64,000 bases of DNA from assembly GCF_029029525.1 (NCBI RefSeq), contig NZ_JAKJSC010000008.1, positions 62,001 to 126,000 on the forward strand. The letters are read 5' to 3'. The stretch is from Labilibaculum sp. DW002. Lineage in GTDB: Bacteria; Bacteroidota; Bacteroidia; Bacteroidales; Marinifilaceae. The position numbers and the translations under genes are program-made. The notes below the pieces were generated by a model that had not been told where the DNA came from, made no database searches, and saw only the letters and a program-made list of their open reading frames with translations. This document shows positions 8,760 to 16,873 of the stretch, piece after piece (position 1 is the first letter of the stretch; the number at the start of each line of letters is the position of its first letter).

Positions 8760-9782
8760 ATGAAAAAATCTCTACTCTTAAGCCTTATTTTAATAAGTTC
8801 AGTTCTTCTTGTACAAGCTCAAAAAAAAGTACTACTTCAACATGCTGGAACACCAACATTGCACACAACAATATCTGATGCTATAACTGCTGCAGTAGCA
8901 ACGGACACCATTTATATTCCTGGTAGTACCTACAACGAAACAATTACTCTTGACAAACAATTGACCATCTTTGGAACAGGACATTATGCAGACTCTACTG
9001 CTGCTTCTGGAATGACACAAGTAATCGGAAATTTTTATCTCAACACCGGCTGTGATGGATCAAAAATTGAAGGTTTATATACAAACGGTTATATCTACAC
9101 ATCATCACAAACTATTAATAACATTACAATAAGTAGATGTCGAATTGGTGGACAAACTCAATTAAATGGAACTATTGACGGCTTTATTATTAGTGAATGT
9201 GTACTTCTTGGGACTGTTTCATCTTCTAACGCTGGTACTGCTACTAATATTGCAATTGAAAAATCTATTATTCAAGGACAAATTATTTATTTTAGAAATA
9301 CCTCCTTAATATCAAATTGTGTACTGGTTCGTAATTATACTGGCTCTAGTGGTAGTGGATATAATTTCTATGACTGCCAAGGAATAGTATTTAGCTCTAA
9401 TGTTATTCTAGATCAATCATGTAGCATACCAAACACTTGTGAATTTGATAACAATTTATTTAGAAAGGACTACGCAGGCTCGATGGGAGTCGATGATAAT
9501 AACAACTTATTTAATCAAGACATTGCAAGCATTTTTGTAAATCTGGAAACAGGAAAAGAATATACTTTCGATTTTGCAAATGATTACCATTTACAAGCTT
9601 CTTCTCTAGGTGTGAATGCTGCTCTTGACGGAACAAATGTTGGAATATATGGAACAACTAACCCTTGCAAAGCTTCTGCCGTTCCATCCAATCCTCATTT
9701 TTTCAAAGTTGATATTGCAAGTGAAAATGATGCTGATGGTAAGTTAAGTGTGGAGCTAGGCGTACAAGCTCAAGACAGATAA
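8760..9782 (+). CDS. Secreted parallel beta-helix protein
   Basis: 340 residues from the ATG at 8760, which is preferred over an upstream in-frame TTG at 8694 because it starts directly with a signal peptide (MKKSLLLSLILISSVLLVQAQ). The mature part opens with TLHTTISDAITAAVATDTIYIPGSTYNETITL, a pattern typical of right-handed beta-helix (pectate-lyase-like) proteins. Short repeats follow (GSKIEGLYTNGYIYTS, INNITISRCRIGG, IDGFIISECVLLG, ISNCVLVRNYTG). No catalytic motif of a polysaccharide lyase was seen and no C-terminal sorting domain was recognised. It probably shares a transcript with the T9SS repeat protein 81 bases downstream. The function is unknown; a glycan-binding or cell-surface structural role is a guess. 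Confidence 0.75.
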   Translation: MKKSLLLSLILISSVLLVQAQKKVLLQHAGTPTLHTTISDAITAAVATDTIYIPGSTYNETITLDKQLTIFGTGHYADSTAASGMTQVIGNFYLNTGCDGSKIEGLYTNGYIYTSSQTINNITISRCRIGGQTQLNGTIDGFIISECVLLGTVSSSNAGTATNIAIEKSIIQGQIIYFRNTSLISNCVLVRNYTGSSGSGYNFYDCQGIVFSSNVILDQSCSIPNTCEFDNNLFRKDYAGSMGVDDNNNLFNQDIASIFVNLETGKEYTFDFANDYHLQASSLGVNAALDGTNVGIYGTTNPCKASAVPSNPHFFKVDIASENDADGKLSVELGVQAQDR

Positions 9783-9863
9783 TTTCCTTTAATCCGATTA
9801 ATTAATACACATCGGAAATACCCATAAAATAATTTATTAATGGTATAAATGGAGGAAATCAAT

Positions 9864-12800
9864 ATGAAAAAAATACTCCTGGTCTGTTTTTTCTGGCTAT
9901 TTGCCTTAGCAGGATTTAGTCAGAACCAGATAACAGAATATGAATATTGGATTGATGATGATATCGCAAACAGAACATCTGTTAACCTATCGTCTCCAAG
10001 TAATAATATTGCAATAAACGAACTAGTAGATTTATCAACTGTATCCGATGGATTGCACTCTATTAGTATTCGATTTAAAGACACCAATAAGGTATGGAGC
10101 AACACTGTAAATAAACTATTTACCAAACGCGAAGCTTTGGCTCCATCTCAAAGTTTACATACCCTACAATATTGGTTCGATAATGATCTTGAAAATGAAG
10201 TAACGACCACTTTTGTATCAACCGACAAATTGGATCATTCCGATTTAATCGATTTATCGGCCTTAAGCAATGGAATGCATTTGATTAATTATCGTGTTAA
10301 AAATGAATCAAACATTTGGTCTTGTGTAGTTTCAAAACAAATTATTAAGCGTGAAGCATTGGCTGAATCGCAAAAACTGAATACCATACAATATTGGTTC
10401 GATAATGACATTGAAAGGGCAATAACAAGCACTTTTGTAGCCACAAATCAATTGGATCATTCCGAATTGATTGACTTATCGGCCTTAAGCAATGGAATTC
10501 ACTTATTGAATTATCGCATAAAGAATGAGGCAAACATATGGTCTTGTGTAGTTTCAAAACAAATTATTAAGCGTGAAGCATTGGCTGAATCGCAAAAGCT
10601 GAATACCATACAATATTGGTTCGATAATAATGTTGAAAGTGCAATAACAAGCACTTTTGCCGCTACAAATCGATTGGATCATTCCGAATTGATTGATTTA
10701 TCCACCTTGAGTGGTGGAATGCACTTATTGAATTATCGCATTAAGAATGAAGCAAACATATGGTCTTGTGTTGTATCAAAACAAATAATTAAACGAGAAA
10801 ATAACACACAAGCACATCAACTTACAACAGTTCAATATTGGTTTGATAGCAACATCGAAAATATTGTAACTACCACTATTCCTGCAAGCGATAAAGTTGA
10901 CAGTAAGGAGTTGATCGAACTATCTGAATTACCAGTTGGACTTCATGTTATTAATGTCCGAATTAAAGACGAAAGTAACATTTGGTCTTCGGTAGTAACA
11001 AAACAATTTATTAAAAGTCCAATTCAGCAAGTAGCCAAACTGAATCAATACCGATATTGGTTTAACGACGATCTTACCAATCTGACTACTGTAACTATTG
11101 ATCCTACAACAGTTCAATTCTCTTTAAATGAGATGGTAGATGTACTGTCCATCCCGCCAGGAGTCGATCAAACCATCAGTTATCAATTTAAGGATGATCA
11201 AGGAAATTGGAGTGTGCCGCTTAGCGATACCATTAATCGCATTGCAGTTGTTAAAGCAAGCTTTACTGCCGACAACACCGAAAACTGCGGTTCTTTAACA
11301 GTTCAATTCACCAATAATTCTACTGATGGAGAAAGCTATCTGTGGGATTTTGGAGATGGAAATACAAGTACCGAAATTGATCCAAGTTACACTTATAATA
11401 CAGCAGGTTCGTACACCGTTTCGTTAACAGCGACAAACGACACTTATTCCTTATCGGATGTTTCTAGCATGGCAGATTTAATAACCATTCATGCTATACC
11501 AGCTGTTAATTTAGGTGCTGATATACAAATCTGCGAAGGCAATGATCATACCTTTAGTATAGCTGATAATTTTGCGCAATACTTTTGGAATGATGCAAGT
11601 GGAACCAATGAATTCACTACTGCCATTGCTGGAGATTATACATTACGCATAGTTGATTTAAATGGCTGTGAAGCAACAGATATTGCAAACTTGTCCTTCT
11701 TTACTGCTCCTACAGTTGATCTTGGTGCTGATATTCAAATCTGCGAAGGCAATGAATATACTTTTAGTGTAGCTGACAATTTTGTGCAATACTTCTGGAA
11801 CGATGTGGAAGGCACAAATGAATTAATTGCAGCTACCGAAGGTGATTATAAGTTAAAAGTTATCGATGCAAATGGATGTGAGGCAACTGATGTTGCAAAC
11901 CTAAGCTTTCACTCTGCTGCAATTATCAATTTAGGTGATGATGTTCAAATTTGTGAAGGTGGCTCACACACTTTTAGTATTCCTGATAATTTCGAGCAGT
12001 ACTTTTGGAATGATGTAGAAGGAACCTACCAGTTCTCTACAGAAGTTACTGGGGAATACACCTTAAGAGTAATAGACATTAATGGCTGTGAAGCAAGCGA
12101 TGTGGTAAACTTACTTGTTAATTCTACGCCAAACATAGATTTAGGAGAGGATATCTTAATCTGTGAAGGTAATTCACATACCTTTAGTGTCGAAGATAAC
12201 TTTGCTCAATATTTCTGGAATGATTTGGAAGGTACAAACGAAATTATCGCAACAACAGAAGGCAATTATTCTTTAAGGGTTATCGATAACAATGGCTGTG
12301 AAGCAACAGACAATGTTAGTCTAACAATTTCATCCATATCAATTAATTTAGGACAAGATGCACAAATCTGTGAAGGTGGCGCATTCTCCCTTAGTGTTCC
12401 AGATAACTTTACCCAGTATTTTTGGAATGATGTAGAAGGAACAAATCAATTTTCAGCAACTGAAGAAGGTACGTATACGCTTCGGGTTATTAACGCCAAT
12501 GGATGCGAAGCTACCGATGAAGTTCATTTAACGGTATTCCCTGCTTCAACAATTGAGCTTGGTGATAATGTTATTGCTTGTGAAGGATCTGAGCACACCT
12601 TTAGTGTTGCGGACAATTTCGCACAATACTTCTGGAATAATGTAGAAGGTACAAATGAGTTCCTAACTAGCACCGAAGGAACATACACCCTTCGAGTAAT
12701 TGATAACAATGGATGTGATGCAACAGATGATGTGAATTTTTCATTTTACACTTCTCCATCTGTTGATTTAGGTAATGATATCAATATCTGCGAAGGCTCA

Positions 12801-13433
12801 GAACATATTTTTAGTGTGGCTGACAATTTTGTGCAATACTTCTGGAACGATGTGGAAGGCACAAATGAATTGATTGCAACTACCGAAGGTAATTACGGCT
12901 TGAAAGTTATCGATGCAAATGGATGTGAAGCAACAGATGCAGTTCATCTAGGACTTTACGAAACTCCAGAAACACCAATCGTAAGCTATGCCAATGGAAT
13001 TCTCTCATCTACTATCGAAAATGGGTACCAATGGTATTTAAACAATCAGACTCTAAGCGGATTCACAGCCCAACAATTCACCCCAGAACAAGATGGTAAT
13101 TACTCCGTTGAAGTTTGGAGCGAATTTGGATGCAAATCTTCACAATCAGAATCTGTCGAAGTAATACTTGTTGGTATTGCAGACCTATTAAAAGAAAACA
13201 TGTCGATTTATCCGAACCCAACCAAGGGCAAACTTGTTATCGATTTACGAAATAACTTCAACCATGTATCTACTCTACAGCTAAAACTGCTCGATTCGAG
13301 CGGAAAACTAATCTTGTGCAAAAAACTAGAACCAATAACCACTCTAGACTTGAGCAGTTATCCGTCAGGATTGTATTTTATTCACTTTATCAACCTTAAT
13401 GAAGCAGTTAGCTTCAAAATTGTTAAGCAATAA
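9864..13433 (+). CDS. Large T9SS-secreted repeat protein with PKD domain
   Basis: 1189 residues from the ATG at 9864. That start has GGAGG at 9851-9855 and begins a signal peptide (MKKILLVCFFWLFALAGFSQ); an ATG five codons earlier is less likely. Residues about 24-460 contain six copies of a ~74-residue module marked by QYWFDND and IWSCVVSKQIIKREA. A PKD domain follows (SYLWDFGDGNTSTE). Next come seven copies of a ~70-residue Ig/PKD-like module (LGADIQICEGN ... YFWNDVEGTNE ... NGCEATD), each with two cysteines that could form a disulfide. The C-terminal ~85 residues are a type A T9SS sorting domain (MSIYPNPTKGKLVIDL ... YPSGLYFIHF). It is probably a surface-anchored adhesin-like or structural protein. 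Confidence 0.85.
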   Translation: MKKILLVCFFWLFALAGFSQNQITEYEYWIDDDIANRTSVNLSSPSNNIAINELVDLSTVSDGLHSISIRFKDTNKVWSNTVNKLFTKREALAPSQSLHTLQYWFDNDLENEVTTTFVSTDKLDHSDLIDLSALSNGMHLINYRVKNESNIWSCVVSKQIIKREALAESQKLNTIQYWFDNDIERAITSTFVATNQLDHSELIDLSALSNGIHLLNYRIKNEANIWSCVVSKQIIKREALAESQKLNTIQYWFDNNVESAITSTFAATNRLDHSELIDLSTLSGGMHLLNYRIKNEANIWSCVVSKQIIKRENNTQAHQLTTVQYWFDSNIENIVTTTIPASDKVDSKELIELSELPVGLHVINVRIKDESNIWSSVVTKQFIKSPIQQVAKLNQYRYWFNDDLTNLTTVTIDPTTVQFSLNEMVDVLSIPPGVDQTISYQFKDDQGNWSVPLSDTINRIAVVKASFTADNTENCGSLTVQFTNNSTDGESYLWDFGDGNTSTEIDPSYTYNTAGSYTVSLTATNDTYSLSDVSSMADLITIHAIPAVNLGADIQICEGNDHTFSIADNFAQYFWNDASGTNEFTTAIAGDYTLRIVDLNGCEATDIANLSFFTAPTVDLGADIQICEGNEYTFSVADNFVQYFWNDVEGTNELIAATEGDYKLKVIDANGCEATDVANLSFHSAAIINLGDDVQICEGGSHTFSIPDNFEQYFWNDVEGTYQFSTEVTGEYTLRVIDINGCEASDVVNLLVNSTPNIDLGEDILICEGNSHTFSVEDNFAQYFWNDLEGTNEIIATTEGNYSLRVIDNNGCEATDNVSLTISSISINLGQDAQICEGGAFSLSVPDNFTQYFWNDVEGTNQFSATEEGTYTLRVINANGCEATDEVHLTVFPASTIELGDNVIACEGSEHTFSVADNFAQYFWNNVEGTNEFLTSTEGTYTLRVIDNNGCDATDDVNFSFYTSPSVDLGNDINICEGSEHIFSVADNFVQYFWNDVEGTNELIATTEGNYGLKVIDANGCEATDAVHLGLYETPETPIVSYANGILSSTIENGYQWYLNNQTLSGFTAQQFTPEQDGNYSVEVWSEFGCKSSQSESVEVILVGIADLLKENMSIYPNPTKGKLVIDLRNNFNHVSTLQLKLLDSSGKLILCKKLEPITTLDLSSYPSGLYFIHFINLNEAVSFKIVKQ
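10167..10832 (+). repeat. 222-base tandem repeats encoding the QYWFDND modules
   Basis: CAATATTGG occurs at 10167, 10389 and 10611, each 222 bases (74 codons) apart. Around the second and third copies the DNA is almost identical for about 80 bases (10319 onward versus 10541 onward), a sign of recent duplication. Flanking copies are more diverged. Confidence 0.8.
11500..12960 (+). repeat. Seven 70-codon tandem repeats with paired cysteines
   Basis: Units start with (V/I)(N/D)LG-x-D-x-x-(I)CEG and end with NGCEATD. Successive LGADIQICEG copies near 11506 and 11716 are 210 bases apart. Repeat 2 and repeat 7 share long nearly identical DNA (VQYFWNDVEGTNELIA), so units have been copied or gene-converted inside the array. 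Confidence 0.8.
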
Positions 13434-13465
13434 TGTAAGTAGAGATACATTTTAGTTAGCAGCGA

Positions 13466-13499
13466 GGGAATTCACCTATTATTGGTGGGTTCCCTTTTT
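13466..13499 (+). terminator. Rho-independent terminator after the repeat protein
   Basis: GGGAATTCACC (13466-13476) pairs with GGTGGGTTCCC (13484-13494) through G-U and Watson-Crick pairs with a 7-base loop, then TTTTT. Its first 22 bases (13466-13487) recur unchanged at 15561-15582. Confidence 0.8.
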
Positions 13500-13525
13500 C
13501 TTTTTCATGAATATAAAAAACCTAG

Positions 13526-13551
13526 CCATGTACGTGTTTGCACGAACATGG
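13526..13551 (+). other. Stem-loop in the leader region of the barrel gene
   Basis: CCATGTACGTG (13526-13536) and CACGAACATGG (13541-13551) form an 11-pair stem with one mismatch and a TTTG loop. No T run follows, so it is not a terminator. It lies 60 bases before the start at 13612 and could be an operator or a leader hairpin. Confidence 0.4.
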
Positions 13552-13611
13552 TTGTCTTAACCCTACTTGGTGCCAAACTAAGTGCAAATAATTACTAATA
13601 TCAATTCACAA

Positions 13612-14460
13612 ATGAAAAGAAAACAGCTCATTATTTTATTGTTGGCAATTTGTCCTTTAGGAGCATTTAGCCAAATGCAAGAAAGTAGTTTATCAAAAAA
13701 AGAAATTCGTAAATCAAGACCAACATACATCAATCTTAGTGCTGGTCTTAACATTTCAAAACTCAGAGATTTTGCAACCTCTCCACTGTTTTACAACGGA
13801 ACAGCAAAAACATTTTCAGTTTCCCGCTTAAAAGCAGATGACAATAGAGAAATTGAAATTGGTCTGTCATACGGATTCGGAAATTACAGTTCAAGTTTTA
13901 ACGGCACCACATCAACAAGTCAAATAAAAACATTTGCATTTAATTATTCCCAATTATATGCAATTCGATCTTTATCAACCGAAAAATGGAACGTTAGAGT
14001 TGGAGCACTCTTTAATACCACAGGTAATTTTCGAGTTAACCCAATTTTACAAAACAACTCAACAGGATTAGAACTTTTCTCTACCTTATTTGGGTCCGTT
14101 AAAGCAACCCGTGATATCTCAAGCCTTAATCGTTTTTTATTTTTCAAACTCAAGCCTGCAGATAGAACTCTTTCGTTTCGATTTAACCTTGGATTAATGA
14201 ACAATACTTATCGAAATGGCTATGCATATTCTGGCCAAGAAGGTGTATTAAATGATGATGGCTTTCTAAAATCATATGAATTCAAAGCTTTTTCAGGAGC
14301 AAGATTCAGCTCTGCCTTAGATTACACAGTGTATCTAAAAAACAAAAATGGAATACGCCTTTCTTACGAATGGGATGCTTACAAAACAGGAGGGAACTTA
14401 GATCAATTCGAGATGAGTAATCACACTCTTAAAATAGCTCTCTTATTCAATAAAAAGTAA
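13612..14460 (+). CDS. Outer-membrane beta-barrel-like protein, uncharacterised
   Basis: 282 residues starting at the ATG 13612, chosen because it begins the signal peptide MKRKQLIILLLAICPLGAFSQ; an upstream GTG at 13582 is less likely. The mature sequence alternates short amphipathic strands with aromatic ends (TYINLSAGLNISKL, IEIGLSYGFGNYSSS, WNVRVGALFNTTG, LSFRFNLGLMNNTY, HTLKIALLFNKK) as in outer-membrane barrels. No family was recognised. It sits between the T9SS repeat protein and an S41-type lipoprotein on the same strand and is followed 76 bases later by the lipoprotein gene, so the two may be co-expressed. Confidence 0.6.
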   Translation: MKRKQLIILLLAICPLGAFSQMQESSLSKKEIRKSRPTYINLSAGLNISKLRDFATSPLFYNGTAKTFSVSRLKADDNREIEIGLSYGFGNYSSSFNGTTSTSQIKTFAFNYSQLYAIRSLSTEKWNVRVGALFNTTGNFRVNPILQNNSTGLELFSTLFGSVKATRDISSLNRFLFFKLKPADRTLSFRFNLGLMNNTYRNGYAYSGQEGVLNDDGFLKSYEFKAFSGARFSSALDYTVYLKNKNGIRLSYEWDAYKTGGNLDQFEMSNHTLKIALLFNKK

Positions 14461-14536
14461 TAAAATACTTTACTCACCAGTTCACCAGAAGGTGTTATTA
14501 ATGATTTAGTATCTCGAAAAATAAAAAAATAATACA

Positions 14537-15538
14537 ATGAAAAAGATATATTTAGCACTCCTAATAATTCCATTCTTTTTTTCTTGCGAAGACGCGATGT
14601 TCGAAAAAGATTTGGCTTCCACTGATCCAATGACAAACTTTGAATACCTATGGACCCAATGTGATGAAAAATACTCCTATTTTGAATTAAAAAATATCGA
14701 CTGGGATCAAATTAAAACAAAGTACTCGGCAAAAATAAGTAATGACATGTCGGAGGAGGCATTGTTTACCGTATTAGGCGATATGCTTACCGAACTTAAA
14801 GATGATCACACCAATTTGATTTCCGATTTTAACATATCCTTTTTTGGCGTAGATCAACTGGGTCAGGATAATTACGATTCTCGAATTGTAAAAGACCAAT
14901 ACCTATCCGAAGATTATTATATCTCGGGCCCTTTTACTCACGATTTTCTAGCCAATAATGAGGTTGGCTACATACGCTTTGGTTCATTTACGGGCACAGT
15001 AGACAATACAAACCTTGATTTTATTTTGAATCGTTACAAAAACACAAAAGGTCTGATTCTTGATTTAAGAGAAAATGGCGGAGGTGCCGTTACCGATATT
15101 TTTAATATTCTGAGTCGCTTTGTCGAGAAAGAAACAATCTTGAATTACTCAAGAATAAAAACAGGACCAGCACACAACGATTTTTCGGAAGATAAACCTG
15201 TAAAAGTTACTCCTCACGATGGCATTAGATACACAAACAAAGTAATGGTATTGGTCGACAGAGGAACATACAGCGCAGGATCGTTTACCTCTTTAGCAAC
15301 AAAGGCATTGCCTAACATGATTCTTGTAGGAGATACAACTGGTGGCGGATTAGGCTTACCAAATGGTGGTCAGCTACCAAATGGTTGGACTTATCGATTC
15401 TCAATAACTCAAGCTTTAACATTGGATAAAAATAATACATTCGAAAACGGTGTTCCTCCAGATATTAAAGTTTCATTCGATTGGGATGACCGTACAAAAG
15501 ATGAAATTATCGAAAGAGCCTTGAAAGAGCTTCTTTAA
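14537..15538 (+). CDS. S41 family peptidase, lipoprotein
   Basis: 333 residues. The start is followed by a lipoprotein signal (hydrophobic stretch ending FFFSCED, lipid-carrying Cys near 17). A tricorn-core helical segment has LKDDHTNL. The S41 catalytic domain has GYIRFGSFTG, LILDLRENGGGAV and the nucleophile in DRGTYSAGSF, then VGDTTGGGLGLP and VPPDIKV. No PDZ domain is visible between the two parts. The lysine of CtpA-type Ser-Lys enzymes (usually GKG) is replaced by GGG, so a tricorn/IRBP-type mechanism using the DDHT histidine is more likely. It is expected on the outer membrane or in the periplasm. The following terminator copies the one after the repeat protein. Confidence 0.87.
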   Translation: MKKIYLALLIIPFFFSCEDAMFEKDLASTDPMTNFEYLWTQCDEKYSYFELKNIDWDQIKTKYSAKISNDMSEEALFTVLGDMLTELKDDHTNLISDFNISFFGVDQLGQDNYDSRIVKDQYLSEDYYISGPFTHDFLANNEVGYIRFGSFTGTVDNTNLDFILNRYKNTKGLILDLRENGGGAVTDIFNILSRFVEKETILNYSRIKTGPAHNDFSEDKPVKVTPHDGIRYTNKVMVLVDRGTYSAGSFTSLATKALPNMILVGDTTGGGLGLPNGGQLPNGWTYRFSITQALTLDKNNTFENGVPPDIKVSFDWDDRTKDEIIERALKELL

Positions 15539-15560
15539 GCGTGAAAACTTAATCTTAAAA

Positions 15561-15596
15561 GGGAATTCACCTATTATTGGTGAGTTTTCTTTTTTT
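15561..15596 (+). terminator. Terminator after the S41 lipoprotein gene (copy of 13466)
   Basis: The 22 bases 15561-15582 equal 13466-13487. The 3' arm has drifted (GGTGAGTTTTC instead of GGTGGGTTCCC), and a longer T run ends at 15596. The hairpin still forms through GGGAATTCACC/GGTGAGTTTTC with G-U pairs. Confidence 0.7.
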
Positions 15597-15734
15597 AACC
15601 CTATAAAAATACCTTACACATTCTTGGATATCCTTTACCAACTACTAATCAACGCATTTAACACATCTATCATTTAATTTTGCTTCGGCTTGCCTAAATA
15701 CCTATATTATATAGATATATACATAATCAGCAAA

Positions 15735-16814
15735 ATGCAGAAGATGAATATTTTACTCGTAGATGATAAAGGAGGACCGTATATTCTGGATACAATCCGA
15801 TGTTTGAGTTATAAACAAGATGTTAATATCTATGTAGTATCACCAGAACGCAAAGAATATTTTAATACCATTCCCTATTCTCGTCACGTTAAAAAATATG
15901 AATACCTTAATTTCAAAAGCAAAAAAGAGGAAATTGAAAAAATTAATGTCAAAATAAGGGAATGGAAAATAGATGTCGTTCTTCCTGTAAAACAATCGAA
16001 CTATACATTTTTCGCTAGTTTAAATGGAGAATTTGATCGTTCTCTTCTTCCTCCTCAATCCACAAAAGAAACCTTAGAAATCGTTTCTGACAAATGGCTA
16101 CTTTTTAATTGGCTGAAAGAACATTCATTTCCAACACCAAAAAGTTATTTAGTTTCAGAGGAAAATCTTCAATCCATAACATTTCCAATACTTCTAAAAC
16201 CAAAACTAGACACAAACGGAAATAAGGTTAAAATGATTAAGTCAGCAGATTCTTATCTAGAAACCACAAAAGAAAATAATTTTAACAAGGAAGATTTCAT
16301 CCTTCAGGAAAATATTTATGGTGAAGATATTGATATCAGCTTACTAGCCAAAAATGGTATTATTAAAGCCTATACAATCCAAAAAGGATTGGTTAGAGAA
16401 GCTCTTTCTTTCGCTACAGGAATTGAGTTCATTGATAATAATGAACTGTTAAAGCAAACCGAAGCTATTATCAAAAAACTTAACTGGAATGGCATTGCTC
16501 ACTTAGATTTTGTTCACGATCCTAAATCTAACTCCTATCACCTTATTGATTTTAATCCTCGCTTGTGGTCTACTTTAATTGGCTCTTTATACGCTGGTGT
16601 TAACTTTCCAATATTAATGGTAAAACTCGCACAAAATCAAACAATCGATTTTATTGGCTATCGTAAAACTCAATTTTATCTTGCCCAACAAGCACTTCAA
16701 CAAGGCAAACTAAAAAGCATTAAAAACTCTTCTTGGAAATATGTGCTAAATGATCCGCTTCCTGAAATAGTAAAAACTTATAAAAAACTAAGTTCGATCA
16801 TTAAACTTAAATAA
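15735..16814 (+). CDS. ATP-grasp domain protein of unknown substrate
   Basis: 359 residues from the ATG at 15735; MNILLVDDK at 15744 is an alternative, and an upstream TTG at 15690 is unlikely. An N-terminal Rossmann-like preATP-grasp domain (MNILLVDDKGG) is followed by an ATP-grasp fold. That fold has SDKWLLFNWLKEHSFPTP, FPILLKPKLDTNGNKV, FILQENIYGEDIDISL, a metal-binding Glu/Asp region WNGIAHLDFVHD, and the HLIDFNPRLWST loop (N-P-R). Enzymes of this type join a carboxylate to an amine or thiol, for example in peptide-like or D-Ala-D-Ala-like ligation and carbamoyl-phosphate-type chemistry. No neighbour reveals the substrate. It converges on the lysine cluster. Confidence 0.8.
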   Translation: MQKMNILLVDDKGGPYILDTIRCLSYKQDVNIYVVSPERKEYFNTIPYSRHVKKYEYLNFKSKKEEIEKINVKIREWKIDVVLPVKQSNYTFFASLNGEFDRSLLPPQSTKETLEIVSDKWLLFNWLKEHSFPTPKSYLVSEENLQSITFPILLKPKLDTNGNKVKMIKSADSYLETTKENNFNKEDFILQENIYGEDIDISLLAKNGIIKAYTIQKGLVREALSFATGIEFIDNNELLKQTEAIIKKLNWNGIAHLDFVHDPKSNSYHLIDFNPRLWSTLIGSLYAGVNFPILMVKLAQNQTIDFIGYRKTQFYLAQQALQQGKLKSIKNSSWKYVLNDPLPEIVKTYKKLSSIIKLK

Positions 16815-16845
16815 AAAGCCTACTCGAAATGCATCGAGCAGGCTT
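16809..16845 (-). terminator. Terminator of the lysine-fermentation/etf operon
   Basis: Read on the minus strand, AAGCCTGCTCGA and TCGAGTAGGCTT form a 12-pair stem with one mismatch (16816-16827 / 16834-16845) and are followed by TTTTTATTT. It lies 28 bases beyond the etfA stop. On the plus strand no T run follows. Confidence 0.75.
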
Positions 16846-16873
16846 AATAAACACTAGTTAGTGATATTCTTAT

